A stretch of 64,000 nt of DNA from positions 1 to 64,000 of the forward strand of contig ARYC01000416.1 of the NCBI GenBank assembly GCA_000711775.1, in the 5' to 3' direction. Shown here piece after piece: positions 44,822-55,399 of the stretch. Under the pieces are notes generated by a model, which saw nothing but the letters and a program-made list of their open reading frames with translations, had not been told where the DNA came from and did no database searches. The first letter of the stretch is position 1. Every line of letters starts with the position of its first letter. The stretch comes from Oxytricha trifallax (lineage: Eukaryota; Ciliophora; Spirotrichea; Sporadotrichida; Oxytrichidae). The translations under genes and the position numbers were made by a program.

Positions 44822-45584
44822 ATGGAGTCAATGAATGATGTAATGAAAAGAGTGCAAGCACAAGAATTGATTCAGAGATTTAGAAGCAAGGAGGATTTGC
44901 ACCGCTACCTGGTGCAGCAAGGTAATGAACTCATAGTAACTCATCTTGATTATGTAGTTGGTTTGTTCTTGCCAACGATGGAAGGTACCAAAATTTCATT
45001 TCTAAGGGCGATACTCTGCGAAGAGAAGAAAGCATTGAAAACTTAAGATGTAAAGTTTGCAGAGATTCCAAACTATCCAGAAATCTCAGTGACTAACTTA
45101 TACGATGATGCTATGAATGACCCAGAGGTTTCGCAGTACCTGCCTACTAAGAAGCAGTTGTCAAATAAACTACCTGAAAGAAACTATTTCTTTGGCATAC
45201 TTGCAACAATTAAAGGTGATTACTTGAAATAAATTATTCAAGAATCTCATAAGAAAAGGTACTGCAGGGGATCAAGATAAGTGAGAGCTGGCTATCAGAC
45301 CTGCAGAAGCACCCATATATTTCAAGTAAGATTTCAAGTTTAAATCTTTAGAAAAATCTGGTACTGGCATCTTCTTGATGAAGGAATAGAGCAAGCTTCA
45401 CAGAGAGCAAAAGTCGCAGACAAAGTATGAAGTTAGCAAGAGACTTTATTCAAATATTTAGCCTCCAGAGTCAATGAACATAGATGCTGGAGCTGGCAGC
45501 AAGAGAAGAAACTTAGGAGGAGGGAAGCAAGAAGTAGAAGAAAAGAAAGAGAAGCCAGCTCCCTCTAAAGAATTTTAAATGTGA
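44822..45584 (+). CDS. TBE 22 kDa protein, copy C
   Basis: ATG at 44822 (MESMNDVMKRVQAQELIQ). FRSKEDLHRYLVQQ precedes intron 1, 44922-44957 (36 nt, GTAATG...ATGTAG). Then VGLFLPTMEGTKISFLRAIL, AEIPNYPEISVTNLYDDAM, LPERNYFFGILATIKG, and ISESWLSDLQKHPYIS before intron 2, 45326-45351 (26 nt, GTAAGA...CTTTAG). Finally FLMKEQSKLHREQKS and NIDAGAGSKRRNLGGGKQ, to TGA 45582. A short deletion near 45265 shifts the frame once. Intron 1 has a length divisible by three and no TGA, so retention would also be readable. The protein has no recognised domain; the C-terminus is basic. Confidence 0.9.
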
Positions 45585-45593
45585 CTTATATAT

Positions 45594-46659
45594 TCATTAA
45601 CTTAACTACAAAACTTATTTATATACATTCACTCTCCCTTCTTTAGCACACTTTTAAGCCAACAAATTATCTACTCTCTTCGCTGAGCTTTTAATAAAGT
45701 CTACTGTATCGATAGGTAGGTCATGCATTAGATGGTATAGCAGCAGTTTCTTATAATGACCTTTTAGTATACCCCAGTAGAATTCAATTCCATTAAACTA
45801 TGGGCTGTAAGGCACGTTGAACACTGGTGTTATTCTTAGTTGTTCATAACTTTTCCTTGTTTCTTTTGTCTTATGAACTGAAAGATTATCAACGAATAGT
45901 ATAATCCCTTATTCAGGGTACTTCTCTCTCAGCTGCTCTAAGAACTTAATATACTGCTCTGTCTTAATAGAGCGAGGATGAATAACATAAGTTTCTAAAC
46001 CAGCATCCTCGCTAATTCCTCCAAGAATTGCCATTGTTTATACCTTGTACTTTTTAGTCATATACTTCTATATTACTATGCCTCTTATACCAAGACTTCT
46101 AGATGAAAGTGTTGAATGTAAACACAGCCTCGTCAGCATGAATAAACTTAATATTATTCTATTAGGGTCTCTGCATTTAATTATAAATATAATTTAAGTT
46201 GTTGTTGTAAAATGGCAGAGTGAAATCAGTTACTCTCTTGATACAATTTACACCTTTATAAGAGTTACCGTTTTGTTTATAAATGTTTGCAACAGATTAT
46301 GCAGAGATCTTCAACTCAGGGAACTGGCTGTGAATCATAATAGCTCGTTAGTCGAGAGAGAAGTGAGCCCAATACTTCAAAGTTTTTTCATTAATAAGAT
46401 AGTCAATATGCTTCTATTGAAACTTTGACTTCCTCTTAGGCTAAGAATTCAGCTATTATTGCTTTAATTACAAAGCTTTCATGCAGTGAGAGCGAACAGT
46501 TGATGGACTACGCTTTAAGAGCATTGCAATAGACTTATAGTTTAGTACTGGTTTGACTTATTCAATATACATATCACATCCATAACGCAGTTTAAACACT
46601 AAATTTATATTCTCTTCATTATAAATAGACCCCAAAAGCTTGTTATTTTTGTCTCGCAT
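45594..46659 (-). pseudogene. TBE 42 kDa transposase, copy C
   Basis: ATG at 46659 (MRDKNNKLLGSIYNEENI). The N-terminal DNA-binding part includes YKSIAMLLKRSPSTVRSHCM. The catalytic core has KFIHADEAVFTFNTF (46180-46135), GIILFVDNLSVHKTKETR (45915-45865) and NVPYSPQFNGIEFYWGILK (45830-45775), giving the D, D and E of the Tc1/mariner superfamily. It ends NVYKQVLQLSQ at TGA 45594, convergent with the 22 kDa gene and 9 bp from it. About 355 residues, full family length, with a single 1-base frame change near 46030. TBE transposases are required for developmental genome rearrangement in Oxytricha (established knowledge). Confidence 0.92.
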
Positions 46660-46823
46660 TTAATTAATAACCCCAACCCCTAACAAATTCCCTACAAATC
46701 AAAGCACTTATAAACCTCATTAAGGGGTTTTGGGTTTTGAATGTATCATAGAAACTTTTATTTATAGTATTTATAAGTCAGTATTCTTTATTATAACGAC
46801 AGTTTTAATAAATTTTGTTAGTT

Positions 46824-47036
46824 TCACATTTAAAGCCATTTGTTCTTTAACTAATCTAAATTTTTCCCTATTAAAATATCACCAAGGTTCATATGGTTAA
46901 TAATAATTTCACCTTAGCCTTCAAGTTCAATATTTAAGTAATTAAACTAATGCTGAAATATACTATTTTCCATTATTTTCTGTATTGCAGGGGTGCTTGT
47001 ATAATTCACCTAAACAACGATATTAACATAATCCAT
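46824..47036 (-). CDS. Hypothetical small protein, 70 codons
   Basis: ATG to TGA without interruption: MDYVNIVVQVNYTSTPAI, IMENSIFQHQFNYLNIEL, GQGEIIINHMNLGDIL. Balanced composition in otherwise AT-rich DNA, just beyond TBE-C. It may be a host gene or a chance frame. Confidence 0.3.
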
Positions 47037-47039
47037 TTT

Positions 47040-50000
47040 ATTCCTAACTTTTTTATTGCGAAAAAATATTGTTCTATAATTATAATGAACAATATTCATC
47101 AGTTTCTATCCTATTAATCTTTATTGTTAATATTGATAAAATATTAAAAAAATCAAGAAATTAAGAAAGTTAGAATTAAATATTTATAATGATTTATAAA
47201 CTTGTAAATATATAATGATATAAATATAAGACTTATTGTCGTTCCTTGATTCTGAATATTATAGAAACAGCTTTGTATTTACCACATGTTTAATTTTAAT
47301 TTATCTAAGTTTTCTAAATTGAGTGTATAGAGGAAAAATAAAGAATGAACTTAATGTAGAAGATTTAATATATAATAAAAAGTTATACTAGCTATATATG
47401 CTTTATTATTATTACTCCTCAAATTCAACCATCTAACATTTAAATGGTTGAAAATAATATAAATAATCTAGCTATTATTTATATTTTATGTGAAATTAGT
47501 GGTTTTTTAATTATATAGTTGGAATATACGAAATAATCTTTGATTAATTAGATTTAAAAGCGTGTCTTTAAATAAGATGCTCGTATTGTTTTAAATGTAA
47601 TATTAAATATTAATTATAAAGAAATAATTAAAAATAGTGCGAGTTAATTTATACATTTAAAGGTTTATTCATTTTCAAAGATTCACTATATATAATATGT
47701 AAGTTTTTAATTGCTATTTTTTAAAATCTTGTTTATATTGTCTATTTATTAGAATTACTTCTCATTAATTTTTTCCTCATAAATGATCTAATAAAAAGAA
47801 TAAATATAAAAACGTTAGGCATATTGTTTTCTTTTTACTATTTAATGAGCTAATATTAAAAATATTATATTTTTAATATTTAATATCCTTATAAATCTAC
47901 ATTAAAAAATGTTTCGTTCCTACTTATCTTAATTAGAGCATATCGAATGGTTTTAATATTTTTGAAAATAATTTATAATCTCTTAATCTTGGTTATATTA
48001 ATGTCATTTTTAATTTTGAAGCATCATTCTTTATGAATTTAAACTGTATTTTAAATAATGAGCGAGCGATAAAAGATATCATAAAGTTATTTTGCATTCT
48101 ATATTTATTGAAATAAATGTATATCTTTCCCTAAAAAGTAAATTAGTTCTATATTTTAGATGCTTAAATTGGGAACTTTACAAATTTAGATGTAAAAAAC
48201 ATATATATTTAAATAGAACCTTCTTTGAATCTGAATCTAAAGATCATATTATTATATATTAAAAAAAGAACAGATTAAGCGAAGCGTAGGATTTAATTGG
48301 AATAAATGAAAAGAAATATTTGTATATGAAGTTATTATAAAGCTTTTTTTGCATATATCAAATAATTTTTAAATATAAGCTATATTTTTTTGGAATCCAT
48401 TTGAAGCATCAATCCTATAATTGCTAAGTGATTATAACCTATGCAATTTTCTTTAATAAATAAATGAAAAATATCTATTCATACTTGAAACAATGAATTA
48501 ATGCACTAAAACAATAGAAATGGATAAGGTTAAAATACTGATCTCTTTGCTATAAATTTTAAGAATGAGATTGGATTTTAATCAATTTTTTCATAGAGAT
48601 TTTTATTAATATGGGTAGAAACGACAAATATTTTTATAAAGTGCCAATTTGAAAAAGTAATAAGTTACTTAATAAAATTCTCAGAATTATTATTTATACT
48701 TACCAGATAAGAATGTTTTAATTCTGCAATCTATTTTCTTAATTTTGTTATATTTAAAGCAAGATATTAGTGATTTTCTTGCATCTATTAGAATAAATTC
48801 AGAACGAAATTCACACTTTTATAGACTATCTAATAATAAATTTCCTAATTAAAAAATTGATTAATTTAATAAATAAAGAAAAATTAATTATTCCTATCTA
48901 AAGTATATTAAAAATTTTATAAAAATTTTTTATAAAAATAGTTTCCACTTGATGTAATTATATTTTTGAAGACTTAACTGATCTTTAAATTTTATGAAAT
49001 AAAATTTAAAGAATTCTTGATATTGAATTATTTCAAGAATTCTTTCGACACTTATCATTCTAAAATGACAAGTGTCTATTTCATTGAGAATATATATGGA
49101 TATATTATAAATTATTTTACTAATCTTGATTTTTACTTCTCCTTTTAAAATGTATTTATATTTATTATATAATGATTTATAAATTATTTAGTCTAACATT
49201 ATTTTTTTATATTATTTAAAAGTAATTATTTTTTATATTTTTTTATTACAAAATTACTTTAATTAACCAACTTGAAAAAGATAATTATGAATTCCAAAAT
49301 TTATCTAATCTAATTTCTTTTTGGTTGTTAATTGTCATTATAAATTTTAGAAAAATTAATTACTATGAGGTGATAGATTTCTTGTTTACCCTCAATTTTC
49401 AAATTATTATTCTTGGAGAAGAATCTCATAGGAGTTACTCCATTTTTTTATGTTTCCGAAACTGCCAATATAGTGACATTTAAGTTTTACTGTTCTGAAT
49501 AGTTCGAGTAATTGAGATTTATCAATAATTATTGTGATAATCAGCAGTTTTTTTAATTATAGTATTATTTAAATTTATAATTTATAAAACTTAATTTACA
49601 TCTAATAGCTTCCTTACGTTAAATCAGTGATAAAACTGGTTACTAAAATCTATTTTTATAAAAATAATATGAAGCCAATTTTTCATTTTAAAAATTGAAC
49701 TTTTAAATTGAAAATTAATATAAATATTATATTGAAGTATCTTCTTATTGAGTTCTCTATATATCTGATAAAAAATTATATAGTTTAAAATCATCATATT
49801 TATAAAAAGCTCTCAAGTAAATTTTAGTGAAATTAGTTAATTCATAATCGAGAAGTGAACTCTAGATTTATATATATACTCATAAATTAATTTTTAATTA
49901 CTAAAAAAGGTTAGTCTTTCATAAGAAATGAACCCTCTTATATTCTAATATTCTACCATCCTAACTTAGATTATTATTTTATGTTTTATCATATTTTATA

Positions 50001-50780
50001 TAATTTAAAGACCACAATTACTTTAATCATACTATATATTCATTGAACGTATTCACTGGTACTGAAAGAGAAATAATTTTTTGTAGAAATCAATACATAC
50101 TAAGAAGATTCTTCTAAAGAGAAAAGCTCAAGAGAGCATAAGATTTATATAATTTTATGAATATAATTATAGAAAATTATACAGAATATCTGTAGATTAC
50201 ATAAAGAATACCAGTCAAGACATAAATAGTTAAAACAAGAATGAGAAATGAAATAAAGAAGAATAGATAAATGAGGATGAATATTATAAACTTGAAGAGA
50301 ATTATCGAATGTTTATAAAACGACACAGTTTATAACTTTAAATTCTTTTGTTAATTAATGAATAATATTAATAAAAAACATTTTAAATCTGTATTTATTA
50401 ATCACTCTAATACTATTGATTTTATATATAGTAAGGCAATTATTAAAAAACAATCAAAATAATATCGATCATAAATAAATTTTTGAAATTAAAAAATTAT
50501 TAAAATTCATTAATTAACATAAATCATTTACTATTATCTTAATTTAAAATAGAATGGATTAAAAATATCACGATATGTGCTGCTTCTTTACGAAATGCTA
50601 CTATTCTTGATCCCTAAAAGGTTAGTAAATTAAAATCATGAGTAATTTGCATTTAACATATCTAAAAACAATACTCAAATGCAGCAAGCTAGAAGAAAAT
50701 TCAATTATTTTTGATTATTTACAATTATTTGTTTAAATATGCAATTACAGAGGTAAGGGAATTCTTCTAAACTTTAGAAT
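47040..50780. other. 3.7 kb AT-rich region without a supported gene
   Basis: The longest gene-poor stretch of the window. Open frames here are low-complexity Lys/Asn/Ile/Phe runs. The only marked structures are three adjoining hairpins at 48984-49076 and a possible small start (MDQKYHDMCCFFTKCYYS) at about 50553. It is probably germline-limited spacer. Confidence 0.5.
48984..49076. repeat. Three consecutive hairpins
   Basis: TTTAAATTTTAT / ATAAAATTTAAA (48984-49010, perfect, 3 nt loop). AAAGAATTCTTGA / TCAAGAATTCTTT (49008-49045, perfect). GACACTTATCATT / AATGACAAGTGTC (49047-49076, one mismatch). They follow each other without a gap. Confidence 0.85.
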
Positions 50781-50784
50781 ACAA

Positions 50785-51490
50785 TTGATGATTCACAATT
50801 CTTATAATATACCAATGATTTTCTGTTTTCGTAAAATGACAAATGAATTAGAAATTTTGTTACGACCTACTGGTATGTGGAGGTATATCCCGACCAGTTC
50901 CGGTACCCCGGAGTTCGAAACCGTGAAGGCACTCGGATTTTACGAGATAAGTTCCGGATCTGAGAACCTCCTCAGAATACGTTAGGCAAGGTAAAGGGGG
51001 ACCACCCCAATAAAAACGTCAACCGTTGATCATATCATGTCGTATTAAAACTGAATGATCCCATTATCCCTGAATAGGAGAAATATGTGAATAAGGATAA
51101 TGCAAAGAAATTGGACACACCGCATGATAACCGTAAAACTCCATTTATCAGGAAAGTAGAAGAAATCTACAGAAGAAACCCTGATAGAGTACAATCATAA
51201 ATTTCCCATCTATCCTTGGTTAGGGGACAGCTACAACAGAAAACTGATTGGGTTTTACATGATACAGCACACCTAATAAAAAGAAGAAAACACTCAGTAA
51301 GATAAGGAGAAAATACGAGGAAGAAGGAGAGTTTGCGCTCACGACGGCATGGGGGCCGATCTGTACACCAAAATCAATGCTGACAAACCGTTGAGACATA
51401 GTTCCTAAAGCTGAATATGTTTGAATTATTCTACTGGATTGATTTCGTATCTCCAGATTTAATTTCTATGCTAAAAAACTAACTAACTAA
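50785..51490 (+). other. GC-rich retroposon-like block with coding fragments
   Basis: Sharply higher GC than its flanks. Frames give MWRYIPTSSGTPEFETVKA near 50880 and, after a change, LNDPIIPEQEKYVNKDNAKK, TPFIRKVEEIYRRNPDRV and QLQQKTDWVLHDTAHLIK (51060-51310). The right end contains copy 2 of the 123 bp repeat (51352-51475). A B-box-like GAGTTCGAAACCG near 50912 could be part of a polymerase III promoter, but no tRNA fold was found. A retroposon-type tail follows in the opposite orientation. No enzyme motif was recognised. Confidence 0.4.
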
Positions 51491-51514
51491 TTAGAAATCT
51501 AATAATCTAATTAT

Positions 51515-51575
51515 AATTATAATAATAATAATATGATCATATTGAGGTCTCTGGGGACCCTGATCTTAAATAAAA
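51515..51575 (-). mobile_element. Retroposon 3' tail, copy 3
   Basis: Reverse strand: AGATCAGGGTCCCCAGAGA, CCTCAATATGATC, then TTATTATTATTATAATT. Same layout as 20950-21016 and 23373-23436. Confidence 0.6.
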
Positions 51576-51808
51576 GTATAATTTTTTATCGATAATGAAG
51601 GTTGTTAAAAGTAAATTTAAATGTTAATTTATCATAAATCTATTTAAATTATTTGCTTTAAATTTTTATACAAAGGTACATTGTAAATGAAACTACTTTT
51701 ACAATAAGGCAAGTCATAAATAAATATCATTGTACCAAAATTTAATGTCTGCTTGATTAATCTAAATAAATATAATATTGATTTAATTACGCTCCTATTT
51801 TTACTCAT

Positions 51809-53950
51809 GGAAGCTGTGACATCTCAGCCTAATATACCATCAAGATATGACACTAAAGAAATTAAGGCCCAATCAATGAAGCAGCAGTAGCCTTTCAATA
51901 TCTTAGATCCGGATATTCAGCAAGCCACAGTAAAGGGAAAACAGAATGAAGTTTCATAGAGAGAGACGTGGCATTAATCATCACACAGTTGCAAACTTGA
52001 AAATCGTAAGATTAATAACTAGCATCCCAAGTTTAGTAAAGCCAAATGATAATATGTATATACAACGACCGATACCCCCCCAGTCGCCCCCCTACCCCCC
52101 CATACCCGCCCCACCCCCATTAAAATATCCCATTTCATATCAAATTTTGTATCTACAGGGTGTAAATCGATCTCCTTCTTGACATCTCGATTATAGTTTA
52201 TGAAATATAAATTGAAAAACTTTTTCATATTATTTTTAATGAAAGTAAAATTTTTATATACTATGATACGAAAATATTTTTTAAAAAATTTTTGTCCCTT
52301 AAATCAACTTCATTCGACATAATTGAAAGAAATAGTATGAGTAATTTTTTAAGTTTTTTTTTTCTTCATTTTTTTATAACAATTTTATCCATTATCATTT
52401 TTAAAAAATGAAGAAAAAAAAAACTTAAAAAATTACTCATACTATTTCTTCGAATTATGTCGAATGAAGTTGATTTAAGGGACAAAAAATTTTTAAAAAA
52501 TATTTTTGTATCATTGTATATAAAAATTTTACTTTCATTAAAAATAATATGAAAAAGTTTTTCAATTTATATTTCATAAACTATAATCGAGATGTCAAGA
52601 AGGAGATCGATTTACACCCTGTAGATACAAAATTTGATATGAAATGGGATATTTTAATGGGGGTGGGGAGGGGTATGGGGGGGTAAGGGGGAAACTGGGG
52701 GAGGCTGGGGGGATCTCGGTTGTAACAAATATGAATGTATCTGGCAATATCTATGATGCTTATGATTTTTTGAGTCAGGGAAAGATTGGTTGAAGCATAT
52801 TTCGAGTAAATTTTACTTTATTGTGAGCTCGATGAACTTACCCATGCAACTTCGTTTGACTTAATGTTGTGAGTGTTAGCGCAAAAATTAAACGAGTAGT
52901 TGTGATTGTGGGCATTAAATTTGATGCCAACTATGCATTACTTTACTTCTACGAACTTGGCATAAAAACCGATCCCTTTGAGGCGAGGAAGCCATAGAGA
53001 AGCATTGAAGTGGTAGTGTGAATAGTAGCTATATAAGTCTTTATGCCAGCGTAAATATTATCAGCAATGAGTAGCCTCATGAATTCGTAGCATATTTAAT
53101 ATAAAGTTGTTCTTCATCAGAGCTAGTCTCATTAGGCTAAAAGGAAATCGCCATAGTCTTTCCTCTCTAGTGAAGAGGAATTCACAACAGTATTAGAGGA
53201 AAGCGGCAGGAGTCTTGCTTGCAATGCAGATTGCATTGTCAATATCAAAATCAGAGAGATTCCCAAGTTCAGGAAATGTGCAAAGTCCCCTGGGGTAATT
53301 GTATAGAGTGAGTCAGGAAAAGAATGATGCTTCAATATCTCAGCTCCTAGGATACTTCTTTGTCTCGGACTTACAATGTCCTGAGATAGCTCCGCTGGTT
53401 CGAGTGGTGCACTGATCACGAGCAAATCTTAACTTTGGCTCAGGACTTCGTTTGCAATACTGACTTCCAAATGTGTCGAAATTTCCAAGAAAAATGATCA
53501 GCTAATTAAGAAGATTCAATTGAAAATATTATTTATACTACTCCTGAATGACAGAGTGGGTTGATTGTGATTTAGAAATGAGAAAGAGAGAGAGCTGCAA
53601 GCCCAAATGCAAACATCTATCAGATCAGAGAGGATATTAATTCATAGCAAAAGTAGAAAAATTTTGAAGTAAAAATAGGTAAAACAAATGCCCATTGCCC
53701 TTTAGATTGAAAAGAATATTACACCACATATCTTAAAAAATTAGAATTTACTTCTCAAGTTTATCGAGTGACTGTACTTGCATTGCCTCCCTAATGCCTT
53801 ATATCATGATCAGCAGCAACTTGAAAATGCAAGAAAGGAGCAGATTCGTCAAACTCAAGTGCTTGCTGCTTGCATAACAAGGATATCGATACTGAGATAG
53901 ACTAATGCAAAAGTAAGATATCCCTTTTAAAGATTTCAGTGTTGAAAGAA
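51809..53950 (+). pseudogene. Gene P1, split by a foldback element
   Basis: ATG at 51809 gives MEAVTSQPNIPSRYDTKEIK, Gln/Lys-rich, running about 80 codons to 52047. After the palindrome at 52062-52723, forward frames continue: SLMNSQHIQYKVVLHQSQ, KIREIPKFRKCAKSPG, EKNDASISQLLGYFFVSD then LQCPEIAPLVRVVH (53305-53400), ERELQAQMQTSIRSERIL and DQQQLENARKEQIRQTQV (53590-53860). The SD-x4-EIAP block matches gene P2. At least four frame changes. No domain recognised. The reverse strand at 53132-53425 is also open, but the conserved block reads forward in P1 and P2. Confidence 0.45.
52062..52723. mobile_element. Foldback element with C/G-tract ends
   Basis: A 662 bp palindrome with arms of about 310 bp and a small AT-rich centre near 52390. 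The left end starts ACAACGACCGATACCCCCCC and runs through six C-tracts before ATTAAAATATCCC; the right end is the complement with G-tracts of 4-7. The arms match with few differences, so the element is recent or kept paired by conversion. It has no coding capacity. It interrupts gene P1. Confidence 0.88.
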
Positions 53951-54058
53951 TTACACGCATTTGTACTAACTTAAATGGTTAAGTAGATATAGTAATTAAT
54001 AAACAAGAGTATTTATATTAATATATATTTTGCATCATTCTAATAATTTACGCTTTTT

Positions 54059-55319
54059 TCATATACTTTTATGATAATATATAAGGGTTAAGCCCTTTTA
54101 CATCTTAAATGTTCTAGTCTTCCATAGACTTTCTTAATCTTAATTTGGATGTCCAGCCTTTATTTTTCTTCCATCTTGATACTACTTACCAAAATCTTTT
54201 GTTGGTTACTTTGTCTTTGTGCCAGTTGAGCATAAATATGTTATTTCTTCCTCTTTCTTAAATTTAAATTTGTGGGTGCCTTCCTTTTCAAAAATTTTTT
54301 GTTTGGTTTTGAACATTGATAATTATTCAATTTGGGGAAAAATTTATTTCTTGAGCTTTTGTGATCCATATCTTTATGCATTTACATAGAATTCAATCAT
54401 GGTGTTTAATGAGGTAGACTTTTTAATATTAAGATTAACTTATGTAAAGTTTATTGAATGGAAGGACTTTTAGTCTTTCTCTTCCTCAATATTGAGTTCA
54501 TGCCAGAATTTGTTCTTTGTTATTGCATAATACCATTTGAGTTATTGGTTAACCTGCAAAGTAAGATTTTTCAAAATTTTTTCATCCATTTAATAATCAG
54601 TTTTACTGCAAACTTTTAATTAAAATTGTTATCAGAGTTTGAAATTATTTATGTTAATAAGTTTTACCATTTTAATATTATTCTTCAACTCTTGATTAAC
54701 TGATCAGATGAAAGTATACTGGTAAGACTTTTCTGGTGAGATACAAGAGTTTTAATAGCTAGGTTAACTACCTTGAAAGTAGATTCCTATTAGACTTAGG
54801 GCTATTTAATAGTGAAAAGAAAGGATTGGATAAGTGCCAAGAATCTTTCTTCTATGAAGTTATATTCAAAATTTTTGTTCTTAGTGGAAATCGCTTTGTC
54901 TTAGATATGCCCAATCTCTTGCGTCTAGTTATTTTTTTCTAGATTTTTAGCATCATCACAAAGAGAAGATTTAAGTGAGATTAGTAAGCATTAAGATACT
55001 TGAATTGGGAAAATAAAGTTTATCTTGTGACAGTGGTAGGGTATTCGTCAAGGACTAGGTCAGTGGTGTCTCTGCACATTGAACCAGTGTGAAGAAGCTG
55101 GTTTCTTTGATGTTGACTTCGTCTATAGCTTTCTTGATGTTGAGCATCAAGTCTGTTTTGTTTTTATGATTGTGGGAAGTGAAGACGACCTCATGTTTTT
55201 CTTTGTAGTTAGATACCCTCAAAGTTTACAGATGAGGCTGGAGTTTGAATTTGAGGCTGCTTTTAGCGGAGCTCTGAATTTGAAAGATAATCTTTTACTT
55301 AGTCTTCCTGATGTTTTGT
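54059..55319 (-). pseudogene. Long unrecognised coding region ending at a retroposon-like tail
   Basis: Three long code-6 frames follow one another. First SNYKEKHEVVFTSHNHKN and NIKKAIDEVNIKETSFFTLV (55220-55090), then QEIGHIQDKAISTKNKNFEY and FLALIQSFLFTIKQPQVQQE (54930-54800). Last is about 220 codons with one in-frame TGA, including WYYAITKNKFWHELNIEEEK, KIFEKEGTHKFKFKKEEEIT and LWKTRTFKMQKGLTLIYYHK, to TGA 54059. The last bases (AAAGGGCTTAACCCTT) match the retroposon tail at 20921, and KGLTL is shared when that tail is translated. I therefore suspect a non-LTR element gene, but no reverse transcriptase or endonuclease motif was seen. Confidence 0.45.
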
Positions 55320-55399
55320 AAATCACTCAATTGTCTTCAAAAATAAGTTAATTAGTAACCTTTGAGTATTTAAAGGTGAGTTGTTTGTAACTCTACTTG

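Larger units (their letters stand above)
42695..46739. mobile_element. TBE transposon C, best preserved
   Basis: 4045 bp. The left end is CAAAACCCCTTAATAAGG and the right end, inward, is CAAAACCCAAAACCCCTT, i.e. C4A4 telomere-type ends. The repeats continue TTTATAA(A/G)TGCTTTGAT and TTGTAGGGAATTTGTTAGGG. AAT flanks both sides (42692-42694, 46740-46742), the ANT target duplication known for TBEs. Gene order is 57 kDa(-), 22 kDa(+), 42 kDa transposase(-). Each gene needs only one or two frame corrections, so this is the youngest copy in the window. Confidence 0.95.

Noticed and set aside
50860-50960. Possible tRNA or tRNA-derived SINE (GAGTTCGAAACCG, B-box-like)
   Set aside because: No acceptor, D or anticodon stem could be folded around it, and the A-box is not convincing.
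52019-52228. Reverse-strand Gly-rich frame
   Set aside because: Translation of the C/G tracts of the foldback element.
53132-53425. Reverse-strand 97-codon frame starting MLVISAPLEP
   Set aside because: The P1/P2 match reads forward over the same bases, so this is more likely a shadow, though not excluded.
55079-55321. Forward 80-codon frame starting MNQCEEAGFF
   Set aside because: The reverse strand continues as a much longer coding region with better composition.
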